Source of the DNA: Leptopterna dolabrata
Taxonomy: Eukaryota > Arthropoda > Insecta > Hemiptera > Miridae
Direction: 5' to 3'
DNA: 64,000 nt
NCBI GenBank assembly: GCA_954871275.1
Contig: OX940978.1
Coordinates: 41,064,078-41,128,077, forward strand
Part shown: piece after piece, positions 1 to 8,659 of the stretch
Position numbering within the stretch: the first letter of the stretch is position 1
How the letters are laid out: each line of letters begins with the position of its first letter
Position numbers and translations under genes: made by a program
Notes under the pieces: model-generated
Told to the model about the DNA's origin: nothing
The model's database searches: none
What the model saw: only the letters and a program-made list of their open reading frames with translations

Positions 1-2665
1 TGGTCACCTATGCTTCAATGGTATGGTGGAAAAAATCCTGCCAAGTGACAGCACAAGAGACACTTCCAAAACTCCAAAGGCAGGCATGCTTAGGCATAAC
101 AGGAGCCATGAATACCACGCCAACTGCTGCAGTAGGCCTAGAACCTTCCAACTAGTATAAATTTTATCTGCATTCTGTGTACCGGAAAAGTACTGCAGAA
201 CAAGGAACTCCATATCACATTACCCTGCTTGATTTGAATCAACCGTTTCGGTTCATATTCAAGTGCCTAATGTCAGTGAATAGCTGGACGTCATCAGCTC
301 AGATTCGCTACCCCCTCCCCCCCCCTTTCTTCCTCACCATTCTAGGATTACCCACAGCGAGTAGAGCCTGCGTGCCAAATTGGAACTTTCTACATTGTTT
401 TTAAAAGGGCTACTATTTTATTTTTTGAATTTTAGACGTACACCAACAAAGTATTTTGGTGGGGGGGGGGGGGGGGGATTGAAAATATTTTCTTGGTCGA
501 TTTGAAAGGTTCAAATTGAAAATAATTAACCAACCAAGGACCGGTTCAAGGAGTCGGAGTGAACTTTATCTCAAATCGAACCTGTGACCTGATTTAGCTT
601 TTGAATCGCTGTGAAGCTGAGTTAGGGTTTAGGGTTAGGTTAAACACGAGACAGGACATTCGAGGGTTACAGCTGGATAGGTACGTTGGATATTGGTAGA
701 TTGTTTCCCCGTATGGCAGGGTAGTTTCCCCTGTCTTGTTGGCAACCTGCCGCAGGGACCTGTGATTTTGTTCTTCTACCTGCACGTTTTCGGGATTCTG
801 TGATGAACGCATATTATGTATATTTAGTTCACAGGCACACAGTAGACCGAGTTGCAGTAGGGGAGTGGAAAGTAGAAAAGTTGGTCTCACTTCCCCTTCC
901 CCCATTCATATGAATAATGGTCCTTCCTTATCCCTAGAAATTTTCTGTCATTCTTGTCTTTCATAGTCTGTCATTTCCTGTGAATCGATAATATATCATT
1001 TGTCAAAATCATCATTGATATCACAAAAAAGTAGTCAATCGTGATCTCTAGTTTCTTGATGAAATAACCAGCTCCCCTTTCGGCCATTTTTCATTCAACT
1101 CCTAAATTTTTGTGACATAAGGAGGGCAAATGATAAGCGGTGTGTAAACCTACCAGAATGGTGGGCAAGGGTCGCCCTCTGACACGAGCTGGAGGGGTAC
1201 CTCATCAAGCTATATTATATAAGTAAACAAAGGTAAAAACCTGGAACGAAACAAAATAGCACTGGCTTTCCTGAATTTTTTTCACAAGCTGTCGGGGTTG
1301 GAAATCATGATTTTCTTCATCCCTCGGCAACCCAATGGTATATCTCAGGGGGTTAGTCGCTCAGACCATCACCACCAAAAACATCGTAAATTCGGTTCTG
1401 TGGTCAACATCAAAGGTCACGAAACGTTCATTAATAAGACAAGTGATAGCATTTCCGTCGCCAAAGCCCTAATTAGAATCTACAATGACGGGATGTCATC
1501 CAAAAACTTTGAAGTCCTGGGGCTGGGGGAGGTCGCTGTTAATAGCTCCTAATCACTTTGTGGTGGTAACCAAAGGGATCCCGTCCGCCTGCAAACCTCG
1601 CTGAGATAACTCGCGAACCACAAGGGGCCTTCCTGAATCACGAGGACCTTCTCCTACCCGAAACCGTAATCTGGGATCTCCGAGTACTGGAATAACTATC
1701 CTCCCTTGTCCTCCTAACTGTCCTCCACAAGGGGCGAGACTTCGGACGAACCCTGAGGCAACCAAAGGGCTTGAACCCTTAACCCAAACAGGATAAGATA
1801 AGTCAACGCAGAGCCTGCAATTAAGATAAGCGGCAATTACTGAGTGGGACAGTTGTTAGTTGTTGTTTGGAGATTGTAGGTCAGTTGTCCTCGTTAACAT
1901 ATCTGTAATGAGTAGGTTCGACAACTTTTTAGTCACATCTTTTTCGTTTTTTGTGACGGGTGATGTCTGGTGAACATTTTGAATACAAATCAGGGGCCAT
2001 TTCTGGGATGGTTGCCACACAGCTATCTTCGGAATTGGAGGAGATTGGGAGCAATCCTGGGAGGAACGGGATACGAAGAAATTTGAAATATTTGAGCTGC
2101 TAGGCTTCAGTTCTTAAGATCTCGTGGGAAACAATATTATTGTATACTCAAGAATTGACCTAGACATTCCGTATTTTTTACGTTAAGTCGGTATTACGAC
2201 AATTATGTACACCCGAGGACTTACATGTTCGAGTATTCACCAAATCTCCGCCTCGCCTTACTTTGGACATAACCAGGAGTCTGCAAAGCTTACGTTCTTT
2301 CCTTCTTCAACTCTAAATTTTGTAACTGTATTAGTCATTTGATTCCTAGTTCATTAGTAATCTACTGCACCTCTTCCAGAATGAGTGCTGAGAATAAGTA
2401 GGTACGTACCTCATTTCGGTCCTTTTGCTCTTTATTTTCGTCTTCTTTGATCTACTTCCCACATCTCCAATATAAAGTGCATTTTAATATTATACCTCCT
2501 CTTTTGGCGTGCAGATGAAGGTACATACTTTTTCGGAGTTGGTAAAATTTTCTTTTCGCAATATTTTCAAATAAATTCCGGACTGACTCATTATTCAAAC
2601 GTATTCGTGAACTTGAACAGTAGATCTTTCGATTTTAATCGATTAAATTTTGCAGTATTATATTA
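1..2665. other. No recognisable gene; non-coding sequence
   Basis: I see no protein family, RNA gene or mobile-element end here. Short open frames exist but lack family motifs. The only distinctive simple sequence is a run of about 17 G at 461-477. The stretch 2400-2660 is AT-rich and leads into the target duplication of the solo LTR. Confidence 0.5.
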
Positions 2666-2670
2666 AGCAT

Positions 2671-3282
2671 TGTCGTGATCCTAAAGGTAGCGTAGGGTGA
2701 AGGATAGGAAGGACGTGCTCGTTAGGAGTCTTTTCAGATCGCTAACGCCCCGCGGTTATTACCACAGCAGGCGTTAGTGGAAGAGGAGACTAGCACCCCG
2801 CGGTTATCACCACAGCGAGTACTACAGGAGAGGAAGGCATCCCGCGGTTATCACCACAGCAGACGCCAGGAAGAAGGAGGCTAGCACTCCGCGGTTATCA
2901 CCACAGCGAGTGCTAGAGGAGAGAGAGAGAGAGACGTCCCGCGGTTATCACCACAGGAGACGCCAGGAAGAGGGAGGCTAATACCCCGCGGTTGTCACCA
3001 CCGAGGTGTAAGGCGAGTGAGAGAGAGAAGTCGTAGGTAAGAGCGAGATCGGTCGAATGAAGAGCTGGACGAGCCGGGTGGTGTATGAACGCGCCTCCAC
3101 CCTGTCCGTCGTCCACCAACGGCCGTGAAGGCGGTTGAGGAGCGTTGGGAGTTAGATGGAGAGGAAACCCTTCTGGGTTTCAACCGAGGCGTCGCGCAGC
3201 TCGTCTTTCTCCTCGTTTATTTGATTAGATCTTATACATTACATAGGAGTGGTAAATGTAGAATTTGAGGGGTACCACGATA
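2671..3282 (-). mobile_element. Solo LTR related to the intact Ty3/gypsy LTR at 6805
   Basis: On the minus strand this 612-bp block starts TATCGTGGTACCCC and ends GGATCACGACA; the intact LTR starts TGTCGTGAGTCCC. It is flanked by the 5-bp direct repeat AGCAT (2666-2670 and 3283-3287), as expected of an integrated LTR reduced by recombination. Further landmarks match the intact LTR in the same order: CACTCCTAT near the start, an AATAAA, an initiator-like CTTCATTCGAC with a CATACA box about 30 bases upstream, then pyrimidine-rich spacers separated by hairpins. Sequence identity outside these landmarks is low, so it belongs to a related but distinct lineage. The first base pair of the terminal TG..CA has changed to TA. 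No internal retrotransposon sequence adjoins it. Boundaries were set by terminal motif plus target duplication. Confidence 0.75.
2742..3011 (-). promoter_or_regulatory. Six tandem structured hairpins in the solo LTR
   Basis: Six units share a core around CCGCGGTTATCACCACAGC (plus strand), each enclosed by its own arms. Units lie at about 2742-2777, 2791-2824, 2836-2867, 2881-2916, 2933-2964 and 2979-3011. Arms differ between units but pair: CTAACGCC with GGCGTTAG, and CTAGCACTC with GAGTGCTAG, are perfect. In units two, three and five the single A-C or C-A mismatch seen on the plus strand becomes a G-U wobble if the minus strand is the RNA, which agrees with the LTR orientation. The sixth unit is degraded. 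Inside each, a GGTGATAACC element (minus strand) can form a small inner stem with a GATA loop. Spacers are GA-rich on the plus strand, so CU-rich in the RNA. Structure is predicted by eye only. Confidence 0.7.
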
Positions 3283-3287
3283 AGCAT

Positions 3288-4966
3288 GATATAAATATGT
3301 ATATTATTAGATTTGGAAAAGCAGGGTAAGTCATTAAATTTTGCAGGAGTTTAATTTTTCCTCGGGTGTTTCCAAATATGAATAAAATGCCGCTTGAGGA
3401 TAGAAAATATTGACCCACGATATTATATGTGTGCCACTTCCTCTGGTGTGGTTCCTGTAGAGATACTGGAATATTGTATAATATCTAATACGTACCTAGG
3501 TAGTCGTTCAATCTATATTAGAAGCGAGGTCAACATTTTACTATACGGCACGTTATACAACCTTTACTGGTCGCAGAACGGTTTCAGAAGGGGCCTCATG
3601 GTTATTTTTGAAATATCTTATTGTCCAAATTGAATTACCAAATGTTCTGAAGTGAAAGCTGAAATAGCTCAAATTATTCCAACTCTGTCGAACAGGCTGT
3701 TTTCAAGCGTAAGAAACATTATTTCTCCTCGTTATTAGAGGGGATAGATCTCCGGTGAACCAGAGGAATAGATCTGGAGCGCAGAGGTACAAAAGGGTAT
3801 TTCCTTAAGAATGTTGAGAACTGGGTTGGTGACAATGCCGTTGTTCCAAAAATAAATCTTTCACGCCTGTAGGCTATCTTTTACAGGGTAACTGGGCTCG
3901 CCCCCACAACAAAAACGGCCTCAGAAATCACCTCTTAATTAAATCACATAAATAATTAATTTGTTTGAACTGGGCTCCCACATGGGAGTATTTAATTGGT
4001 TTGGTTCTGAGAAGGGCTAATGAAGCTATCAGATTGGGTAGCGTGTGTGCAAGCAGTAATTGGAATATATAAGTACGATCTAGGCCTTTAGGAATATAGA
4101 GGATGGAAGTCAGGGAGAGGGTTCATTAGTCGGGAAAGGGAAGAAGAGAGAAGATTAGGGGAGGTTACAAGCCACCAGGTTACACTGACAATTACCGTGC
4201 CCCAGCCACTACCTTCCTCTTGCCTTCTTCTCTATCAGATTTGTTGTTGGGATAATTTATCAGGAGGAAACATTCATCGTGCTTGAAAGGCGAAGGAGGG
4301 ATCCCCAAGTTAGTGGTCTCACTTGTTCTTGCCTTTCCCAATGCCCTCCGGACACGCAAACCAAGGGGGCTCGGCTACTGGACTTCCCCATTGAACGATG
4401 GAAACGGCATTGAAGAAATTATTCGATTAGGTACCTGATTTGATGGAAGGGCGAATGTGCCGCTCACGATTGATTCAAATCGCTTCAAATCCGAATAGCT
4501 CGAGATGAGTGATGGAGAGGTTGGCTTTTATTGCGTGAAATTGATTATCAGTATCTGGTGTTACCTCGTGGCTGTAACCTATACGTATGTAATGAAATGC
4601 CCGAAAAAGGATGGCTGTGTAACATTTATAACACCGTTGCAGCTCCTACTGTAATATGCGGTGGATTCGGTTGTAACGGGCCTCAAGATTTTTACACCAT
4701 TTATTAGGACGTATTCATAGTAGGTGATGTACTCGTATTACATAATTATGTTACGATTCCTGTAATCCCGCTCCCTTTCACGATTCTGGTGGTCTGAGGT
4801 TTCAAGTTACACTGCTCTACTCCTATCCGCAATGAAGCATTAAAATCTAAACACTTCTGAAGAATGCTGCAAATTATTACGCAACGGCTAATTATCTTCC
4901 TGTAAGATCACTGTTTTCTACGGTCTGTACCTTCCCCCAGAAAATGCATAAATCGAGTGCCGGAGC
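3288..4966. other. No recognisable gene
   Basis: AT-rich sequence without a supported feature. At about 3889 and 3970 the pattern GTAACTGGGCTC followed by a C-rich block resembles the 3' ends of the LINE fragments at 43.1 and 49.9 kb, so very old LINE tails may be present, but no adjoining RT sequence is visible. Confidence 0.45.
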
Positions 4967-5105
4967 CGGTCGGGCGGACGGACAGCAGTTTTTCTATTCC
5001 ATTTTCGGATTCTTCATACCTTGAAACGCAAAGCCATCAAATTTTGAATGGGATTAAAAAAAAAAAATTTCTTCATGCTCGATTCATTATTGAAAATAAC
5101 AAACG
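4967..5105 (-). mobile_element. Repeat family A, terminal fragment
   Basis: Matches the end of family A (full copies at 43994 and 57227): GGACGGACAGCAG, then ACCTTGAAACG, CATCAAATTTTGA, an A-rich run and CATTATTGAAAATAA. Orientation is reversed relative to the copy at 43994. It lacks the final AAACCAAAA, and the adjacent body is not recognisable. Confidence 0.6.
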
Positions 5106-5636
5106 AAAAATTATCCGATACATAGTAAAATATAGGCCATGCCCCTATACCTAAATATCACCGTTGAAAATACATATACGGAGTCTAAAAATCGTGCTGT
5201 TCCACATAGACTGACAAAGAGAAAAAACGCTACTTGGGGAGAAACTGCAAACTGAATTTGAGGGCGGACAGAATAAAACTGTGCTCTTTGCCTTTGTTTG
5301 TTGCTGTTTCTCGAGCCCACGAGTGGAACCAAAGCGGTTTATCAAGAGCCAAGGTAGACGAAATTCCAAAAACAGGTGCTTCCAGGTTAAAAGGAACCGC
5401 ACATAAATCCAAAGATCGCGTCTTTCGTCCTTGATGAGAGCTATCTCCAGCGGCATCAATGAAGAGTGTTCTCCTTCGTTTTAAATTGGCAAGACAATAA
5501 CCTCTACATTTGTAAGAGGGATAAATCAAGGTGAATCAGTTCTTGGACACCTGTTCCAAAAGTTTTCCGAAACCTCTGTTCGATGATTTTGCTCAAAGAC
5601 ATCGGCTATCTCCCAGAGAAACACTGTGGTCAACTT
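5106..5636. other. Spacer between two oppositely oriented family A fragments
   Basis: No family or gene recognised. Frames on both strands overlap each other and have no motif. The stretch sits between a reversed and a forward family A terminus, so it could be the interior of an old composite insertion. Confidence 0.4.
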
Positions 5637-6120
5637 TGGTTTGTTATTTTCAATAATGAACCGTTGGAATTGAGCAGAAAAATTTCCTTTTAACCGTAAC
5701 TCCCTCAAAATCAGACAGTCTACGTTTCAAGATACCTAAAATTCAAAAATGGAATGTAAAAAAAAAATGCAGTCCGTCCGCCGTACGCCGGCGCCGTACT
5801 TCGCACTTTCTTAGTGTTAGGTACGTGAACCAAAATGAATGAAATTTGATTTGTAGGTCCCGTTAGGGTTCTAGTTGGTCCTCAAAGCTCGATGCTACTG
5901 TCAGCCATCTCTAAGGAGTGAAAAATATGGGTTGAAATCTTCAGAGTATGTACCGTAGCTCTAAAACTTCCAACAGAGGCTTTCTTATGTTTCCAATTTT
6001 TTGGATCGAATGAGATGACGCGGGTCATGGTTAAACCAGCCGTTCGTACATAAAATGTTACCGGAGTCTGATCCACGAGTGCCTTTTTTGTTTTTGTTTT
6101 ACCTCTTTTTAGGCATAAAT
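5637..6120 (+). mobile_element. Repeat family A, 5' portion, diverged
   Basis: Starts TTTGGTTTGTTATTTTCAAT and follows the family A order: AATGAACC, a T/A-rich tract, ACGTTTCAAG, CCGTCCGCCGTACGCC, GTCTAGTTGGTCC-like text and a block matching CTGTCAGTCATCTCTAAGG. Clearly older than the 44 and 57 kb copies. The 3' part is missing or unrecognisable after about 6120. Confidence 0.65.
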
Positions 6121-6427
6121 TAGGCATTAGGGAATGCCAAGCAAAAAAAATTAATATTACAGATACATTGCACTGATGGACTGGCTATAGAATGATGAGT
6201 ATATTAGATTTCCATATGTGGATAACCTCGTAATAGTTATTTTCGATTTCATCAAATAAGTTTAGCAGCTTGGATCTTGAGCATGTTTCATAAAACTGAG
6301 AGGAGCCATCATATCAAGACTTCTTCAACAACTTCTTGAGCATGAATCAAACAGTACCTAAAACTCCAGACCCTCAATCAGTGATAGGGCACAGGTTATT
6401 GAAATCGCTCATGGTTTCAGCCCAAGG
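6121..6427. other. No feature seen
   Basis: Plain AT-rich sequence between a decayed repeat and the 6428 palindrome. Confidence 0.4.
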
Positions 6428-6670
6428 AGGAGGTCAAATTAACCCAAAATCGATCCGTAATATCGCAAGGTTTACAGTCAAGTATCTAGGTACATAATCA
6501 ATTTCCTTTCATCAGAATGTATCTAAAAAGAAATATCCTAAAAAAACACCTTTCGTTTAGGATATCCCTTTATAGATACTTCCTGATGAAAGGAAATTGA
6601 TTATGTTCCTTGATACTTGACTGTAAACCTTGCGATATTACGGATTGATTTTGAGCAAATTTGACCTCCT
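6428..6670. repeat. 243-bp palindrome, two 115-base arms around 13 bases
   Basis: Left arm 6428-6542 begins AGGAGGTCAAATT; right arm 6556-6670 ends AATTTGACCTCCT. Arms match over nearly their whole length, with scattered substitutions (for example AATCGATCCG against CGGATTGATT). The loop is short and A/C-rich. A transcript would form a long hairpin. It may be a foldback MITE; no clear target duplication was identified. It lies about 130 bases before the LTR retrotransposon. Confidence 0.85.
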
Positions 6671-6799
6671 ACCTCACACCTAGGTACCTACCGTAAGATA
6701 TAAACTTTCATCATGTTCGCAAAGAAAATGTTCATCGCTCTGATGGGATAGGGATGCAATTTTGCGTTGAAAGTGGATCTCCACCTCTATCCCCTAATC
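6671..6799. other. Short flank of the retrotransposon
   Basis: No feature beyond the last bases before the 5-bp target duplication AACCT, whose first copy occupies 6800-6804. Confidence 0.5.
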
Positions 6800-6986
6800 A
6801 ACCTTGTCGTGAGTCCCTCCCGGGAACACTCCTATCATATTAAGTTCTCACCAATATCCAAACGCCAAACTAAAGCTCCGTAAATAAAGATATGAGTGGG
6901 GACAGGCGACAGAACCCAGGGTTACTCAACCTGGGGCCCCACTACCAGCTCCCTGCAAGGAGCTGGAGGGAGAGGCCCCCAAGTAC

Positions 6987-7023
6987 TATAAAACCCCGGA
7001 TCCTGGCGCTCAAGCTTCATTCG
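6987..7023 (+). promoter_or_regulatory. LTR core promoter: TATA box and arthropod initiator
   Basis: TATAAAA at 6987-6993 is followed, 32 bases from the first T to the A of the initiator, by TTCATTCG at 7017-7023, which resembles the arthropod initiator. That spacing is typical for RNA polymerase II TATA promoters. The same CTTCATTCGAC recurs at the equivalent place in the solo LTR, supporting function. Transcription starting near 7019 would place all four hairpins in the 5' leader of the genomic RNA. Confidence 0.75.
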
Positions 7024-7066
7024 ACACTTCCTCTAACCAGCTCTCTCTTCTCTCTCTTACCTTCCC

Positions 7067-7292
7067 TCTCAGATGATCGGTTGACTACAGCCGCCTGAGA
7101 ATTTCACCTCCTCTCTCCTCCTCCTTGTCTAGATGATCGGTTGAATACAGCCGCCTAGACAAGGGACCTCTCCTTTCCTCTCCTTCACCTAGATGAACGG
7201 TTGACTACAGCCGCCTAGGTGAAATTCCCTCATCCACCTCTCTCTCCTCCAAAGTCGTAGATGTTCGGTTGACTACAGCCGCCTGCGACTTT
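7067..7292 (+). promoter_or_regulatory. Four tandem covarying hairpins with minimal uORFs (LTR R/U5)
   Basis: Units: 7067-7100, 7123-7164, 7184-7223, 7251-7292. Outer stems differ but each pairs with itself: TCTCAG with CTGAGA; CCTTGTCTAG with CTAGACAAGG; TTCACCTAG with CTAGGTGAA; AAAGTCGTAG with CTGCGACTTT (one G-U). Each encloses a 5' bulge ATGNN, an invariant inner stem CGGTTG/CAGCCG (one G-U), a four-base loop ACTA or AATA and a single C. In every unit the bulge and stem spell ATG-NNC-GGT-TGA, a three-codon upstream ORF (second codon ATC, ATC, AAC, TTC). Spacers of 19-27 bases are CU-rich. Function is unknown; leader position suggests translation control, packaging or RNA protection. It is not a hammerhead: the CTGATGA and GAAA cores are absent. 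Confidence 0.85.
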
Positions 7293-7365
7293 TCCTCCTT
7301 TACCTAAATTCACTCACTCACCTTCCTTCCACACCGCCGTGATGAAGATTCTAAATTCATCACAG

Positions 7366-7380
7366 TGGTGAACCCGACGT
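7366..7380 (+). other. Putative primer-binding site
   Basis: TGGTGAACCCGACGT starts two bases after the 5' LTR. The initial TGG is complementary to the CCA end of a tRNA, and the place is the canonical one for first-strand priming. The matching tRNA was not identified. Confidence 0.7.
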
Positions 7381-7598
7381 TCACTCAACCTTCTTCCTTC
7401 CCACCTTCCCGCCTCATGTGTCGCCCCAGTCTAGTTCGGTGTCCCAAATTTTAAATTCAAATTTCAACAGTCAGTGTAAATTCGCAATTCTTGGCCCAAC
7501 CTCACCGCTCAACTCTCAACTCAACGCACCTCCGCTCCCGCCGATTGCGAATTTCAAAATTCAAAACCACCTCAAATTTTTGAATTTTAGTTACAGAC
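7381..7598 (+). other. gag leader
   Basis: Between the primer-binding site and the gag ATG. It contains a 12-codon upstream ORF starting at 7415. The second half is AT-rich, with repeated AAATTC-like words and an inverted AAATTT...AATTT pattern. A TTTTAGTTACAG just before the gag start could act as a 3' splice site, but no donor was established. Confidence 0.45.
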
Positions 7599-8648
7599 AT
7601 GGACCCGAACTCTCCGACGCCGCCGCTCCTCCGGCCGTCCCTGCTGCAGCCGCCCGCCGCTGCGACAACTGACGCAACGGCCGCAGCCGACAACCCCTTC
7701 TCCACCCTCTCCCCACCCGGCTCCTCCGCATCCGCAGCAGCCACCGCCGCCACCGCCGCCGCTACGGCCGCAGCCGCCGCCGACGTCATGACGGCATCCG
7801 CAGCGTTCCCTCTGTCGCTGCCCCCCTTCTACACGCACGACCCGGCGCTTTGGTTTTTCCAAGTGGACGCAGCGTTTTCGGCCGCCAACATCCGCAGCCA
7901 GAAAACTCGATATTCCCGGATCATTTCGTTGCTGCCCTACGAGATCCTACTGCAGACTTCCGATATCTCCCCCGACGCCGCCGCTGCGTACGACGACCTC
8001 CGCAGCCGCCTCATCAACACCTACCAGCCGTCAAAAATCGCCCGAGTCGCCGCCCTCTCCCAACCTCAACACCTCGGCGACCAGAAGCCATCCCACCTCT
8101 ACCGACGGCTGCGGCACCAGCTGCACGACATTATGACGGCCGACATCGCACGTACTTTCTGGTTGCGCGCTCTCCCCCACCCCATACAGATGGCCCTCGC
8201 CAGCCACCTAGACGGTCCCGATGAGCCCCTTCTGCGACTCGCGGACACCGTCCATGACTTAGCCGCAGCCGCCAGCGTCGGCGAAGTACACGCACCCCGT
8301 CATCCCCCACCTCTGCGTGACCGCACCGCCTCCCGGGGTCGCAGCCGGACCCCCTCCCTCGACAGACGCAGGCCCACTTCCACTGATCGCCGGCGCTACC
8401 CCTCCGCCGACCGCCGACGCCAGCGCTCGCCGGAGCGACGCACCACCCCTCCCCGTGAGCTACGTAGGGGAAAGTCCCCAACGACCGCACCCCCCTCCAC
8501 TACGAGACGCCCCACCAAGACTGACTACCTCCCCGTGGACCCCCCCCACCGGTGTTTCTACCACGTGAACTTCGGTGGGGAGGCCCGCAAGTGTCAGCCC
8601 CCCTGCTCCTTCCCCTCCAAGCAGGGAAACGCGGACGCCCGCCGGTAA
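7599..8648 (+). CDS. gag: Gag polyprotein (349 aa)
   Basis: Structural polyprotein that would form the cytoplasmic virus-like particle of the retrotransposon. Residues 1-75 are Ala/Pro-rich. The capsid-like domain starts near residue 70 with FPLSLPPFYTHDPALWFFQ, the W-x-x-Q-V-(D/E) pattern usual for insect gypsy Gag, and runs to about residue 225. Residues 230-310 are Arg/Ser/Pro-rich, with repeated DRR and RSP/RTPS words suited to RNA binding. A zinc-knuckle-like end follows: CFYH, then CQPPC (C-x2-H, C-x3-C), a variant of the CCHC box seen in this retroelement group. The ATG at 7599 is in good context (ACATGG) and is the first long frame after several short upstream ORFs. The stop at 8646-8648 lies in the loop of the frameshift hairpin. 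Family assignment is by motif; no alignment was run. Confidence 0.93.
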   Translation: MDPNSPTPPLLRPSLLQPPAAATTDATAAADNPFSTLSPPGSSASAAATAATAAATAAAAADVMTASAAFPLSLPPFYTHDPALWFFQVDAAFSAANIRSQKTRYSRIISLLPYEILLQTSDISPDAAAAYDDLRSRLINTYQPSKIARVAALSQPQHLGDQKPSHLYRRLRHQLHDIMTADIARTFWLRALPHPIQMALASHLDGPDEPLLRLADTVHDLAAAASVGEVHAPRHPPPLRDRTASRGRSRTPSLDRRRPTSTDRRRYPSADRRRQRSPERRTTPPRELRRGKSPTTAPPSTTRRPTKTDYLPVDPPHRCFYHVNFGGEARKCQPPCSFPSKQGNADARR

Positions 8649-8659
8649 ACCCGGCGGGC
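8624..8659 (+). promoter_or_regulatory. -1 programmed ribosomal frameshift site (gag to pol)
   Basis: Slippery heptamer G-GGA-AAC at 8624-8630, read in the gag frame as CAG GGA AAC. After a 6-nt spacer comes a 9-bp GC stem, GCCCGCCGG (8637-8645) with CCGGCGGGC (8651-8659), loop TAAAC; the loop holds the gag stop codon. A -1 slip gives GGG AAA CGC, which matches the pol frame. The heptamer fits the X-XXY-YYZ rule. A homopolymeric C run at 8540-8547 is a weaker alternative and would delete the zinc knuckle from Gag-Pol. Confidence 0.92.

Larger units (their letters stand above)
6805..7364 (+). repeat. 5' LTR (560 bp)
   Basis: Begins TGTCGTGAGTCC and ends ATTCATCACA, the TG..CA form. U3 holds an AATAAA at 6883-6888 and an 8-bp hairpin at 6945-6966 (CCAGCTCC with GGAGCTGG). 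TATA box and initiator follow, then a CU-rich R/U5 part carrying four hairpins (7067-7292) and a perfect terminal hairpin at 7339-7363 (GTGATGAA with TTCATCAC). The AATAAA lies upstream of the TATA box, so it is probably not the signal that ends R; the real polyadenylation signal is not evident. Confidence 0.97.

Noticed and set aside
1298..1552. Small protein gene
   Set aside because: An 84-codon frame with no motif, no neighbouring exon signals and no repeat conservation.
6883..6888. Polyadenylation signal of the retrotransposon
   Set aside because: AATAAA is upstream of the TATA box and start site, so transcripts ending there would lack the terminal R repeat needed for strand transfer.
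7067..7292. Hammerhead or other self-cleaving ribozyme in the LTR hairpins
   Set aside because: The ATGA in each bulge suggested a hammerhead core, but the required CTGATGA and GAAA elements and three-way layout are missing.
8540..8547. Homopolymeric C run as the gag-pol slippery site
   Set aside because: It would work in phase but would remove the zinc knuckle from the fusion, and no hairpin at proper spacing follows; the 8624 heptamer fits far better.
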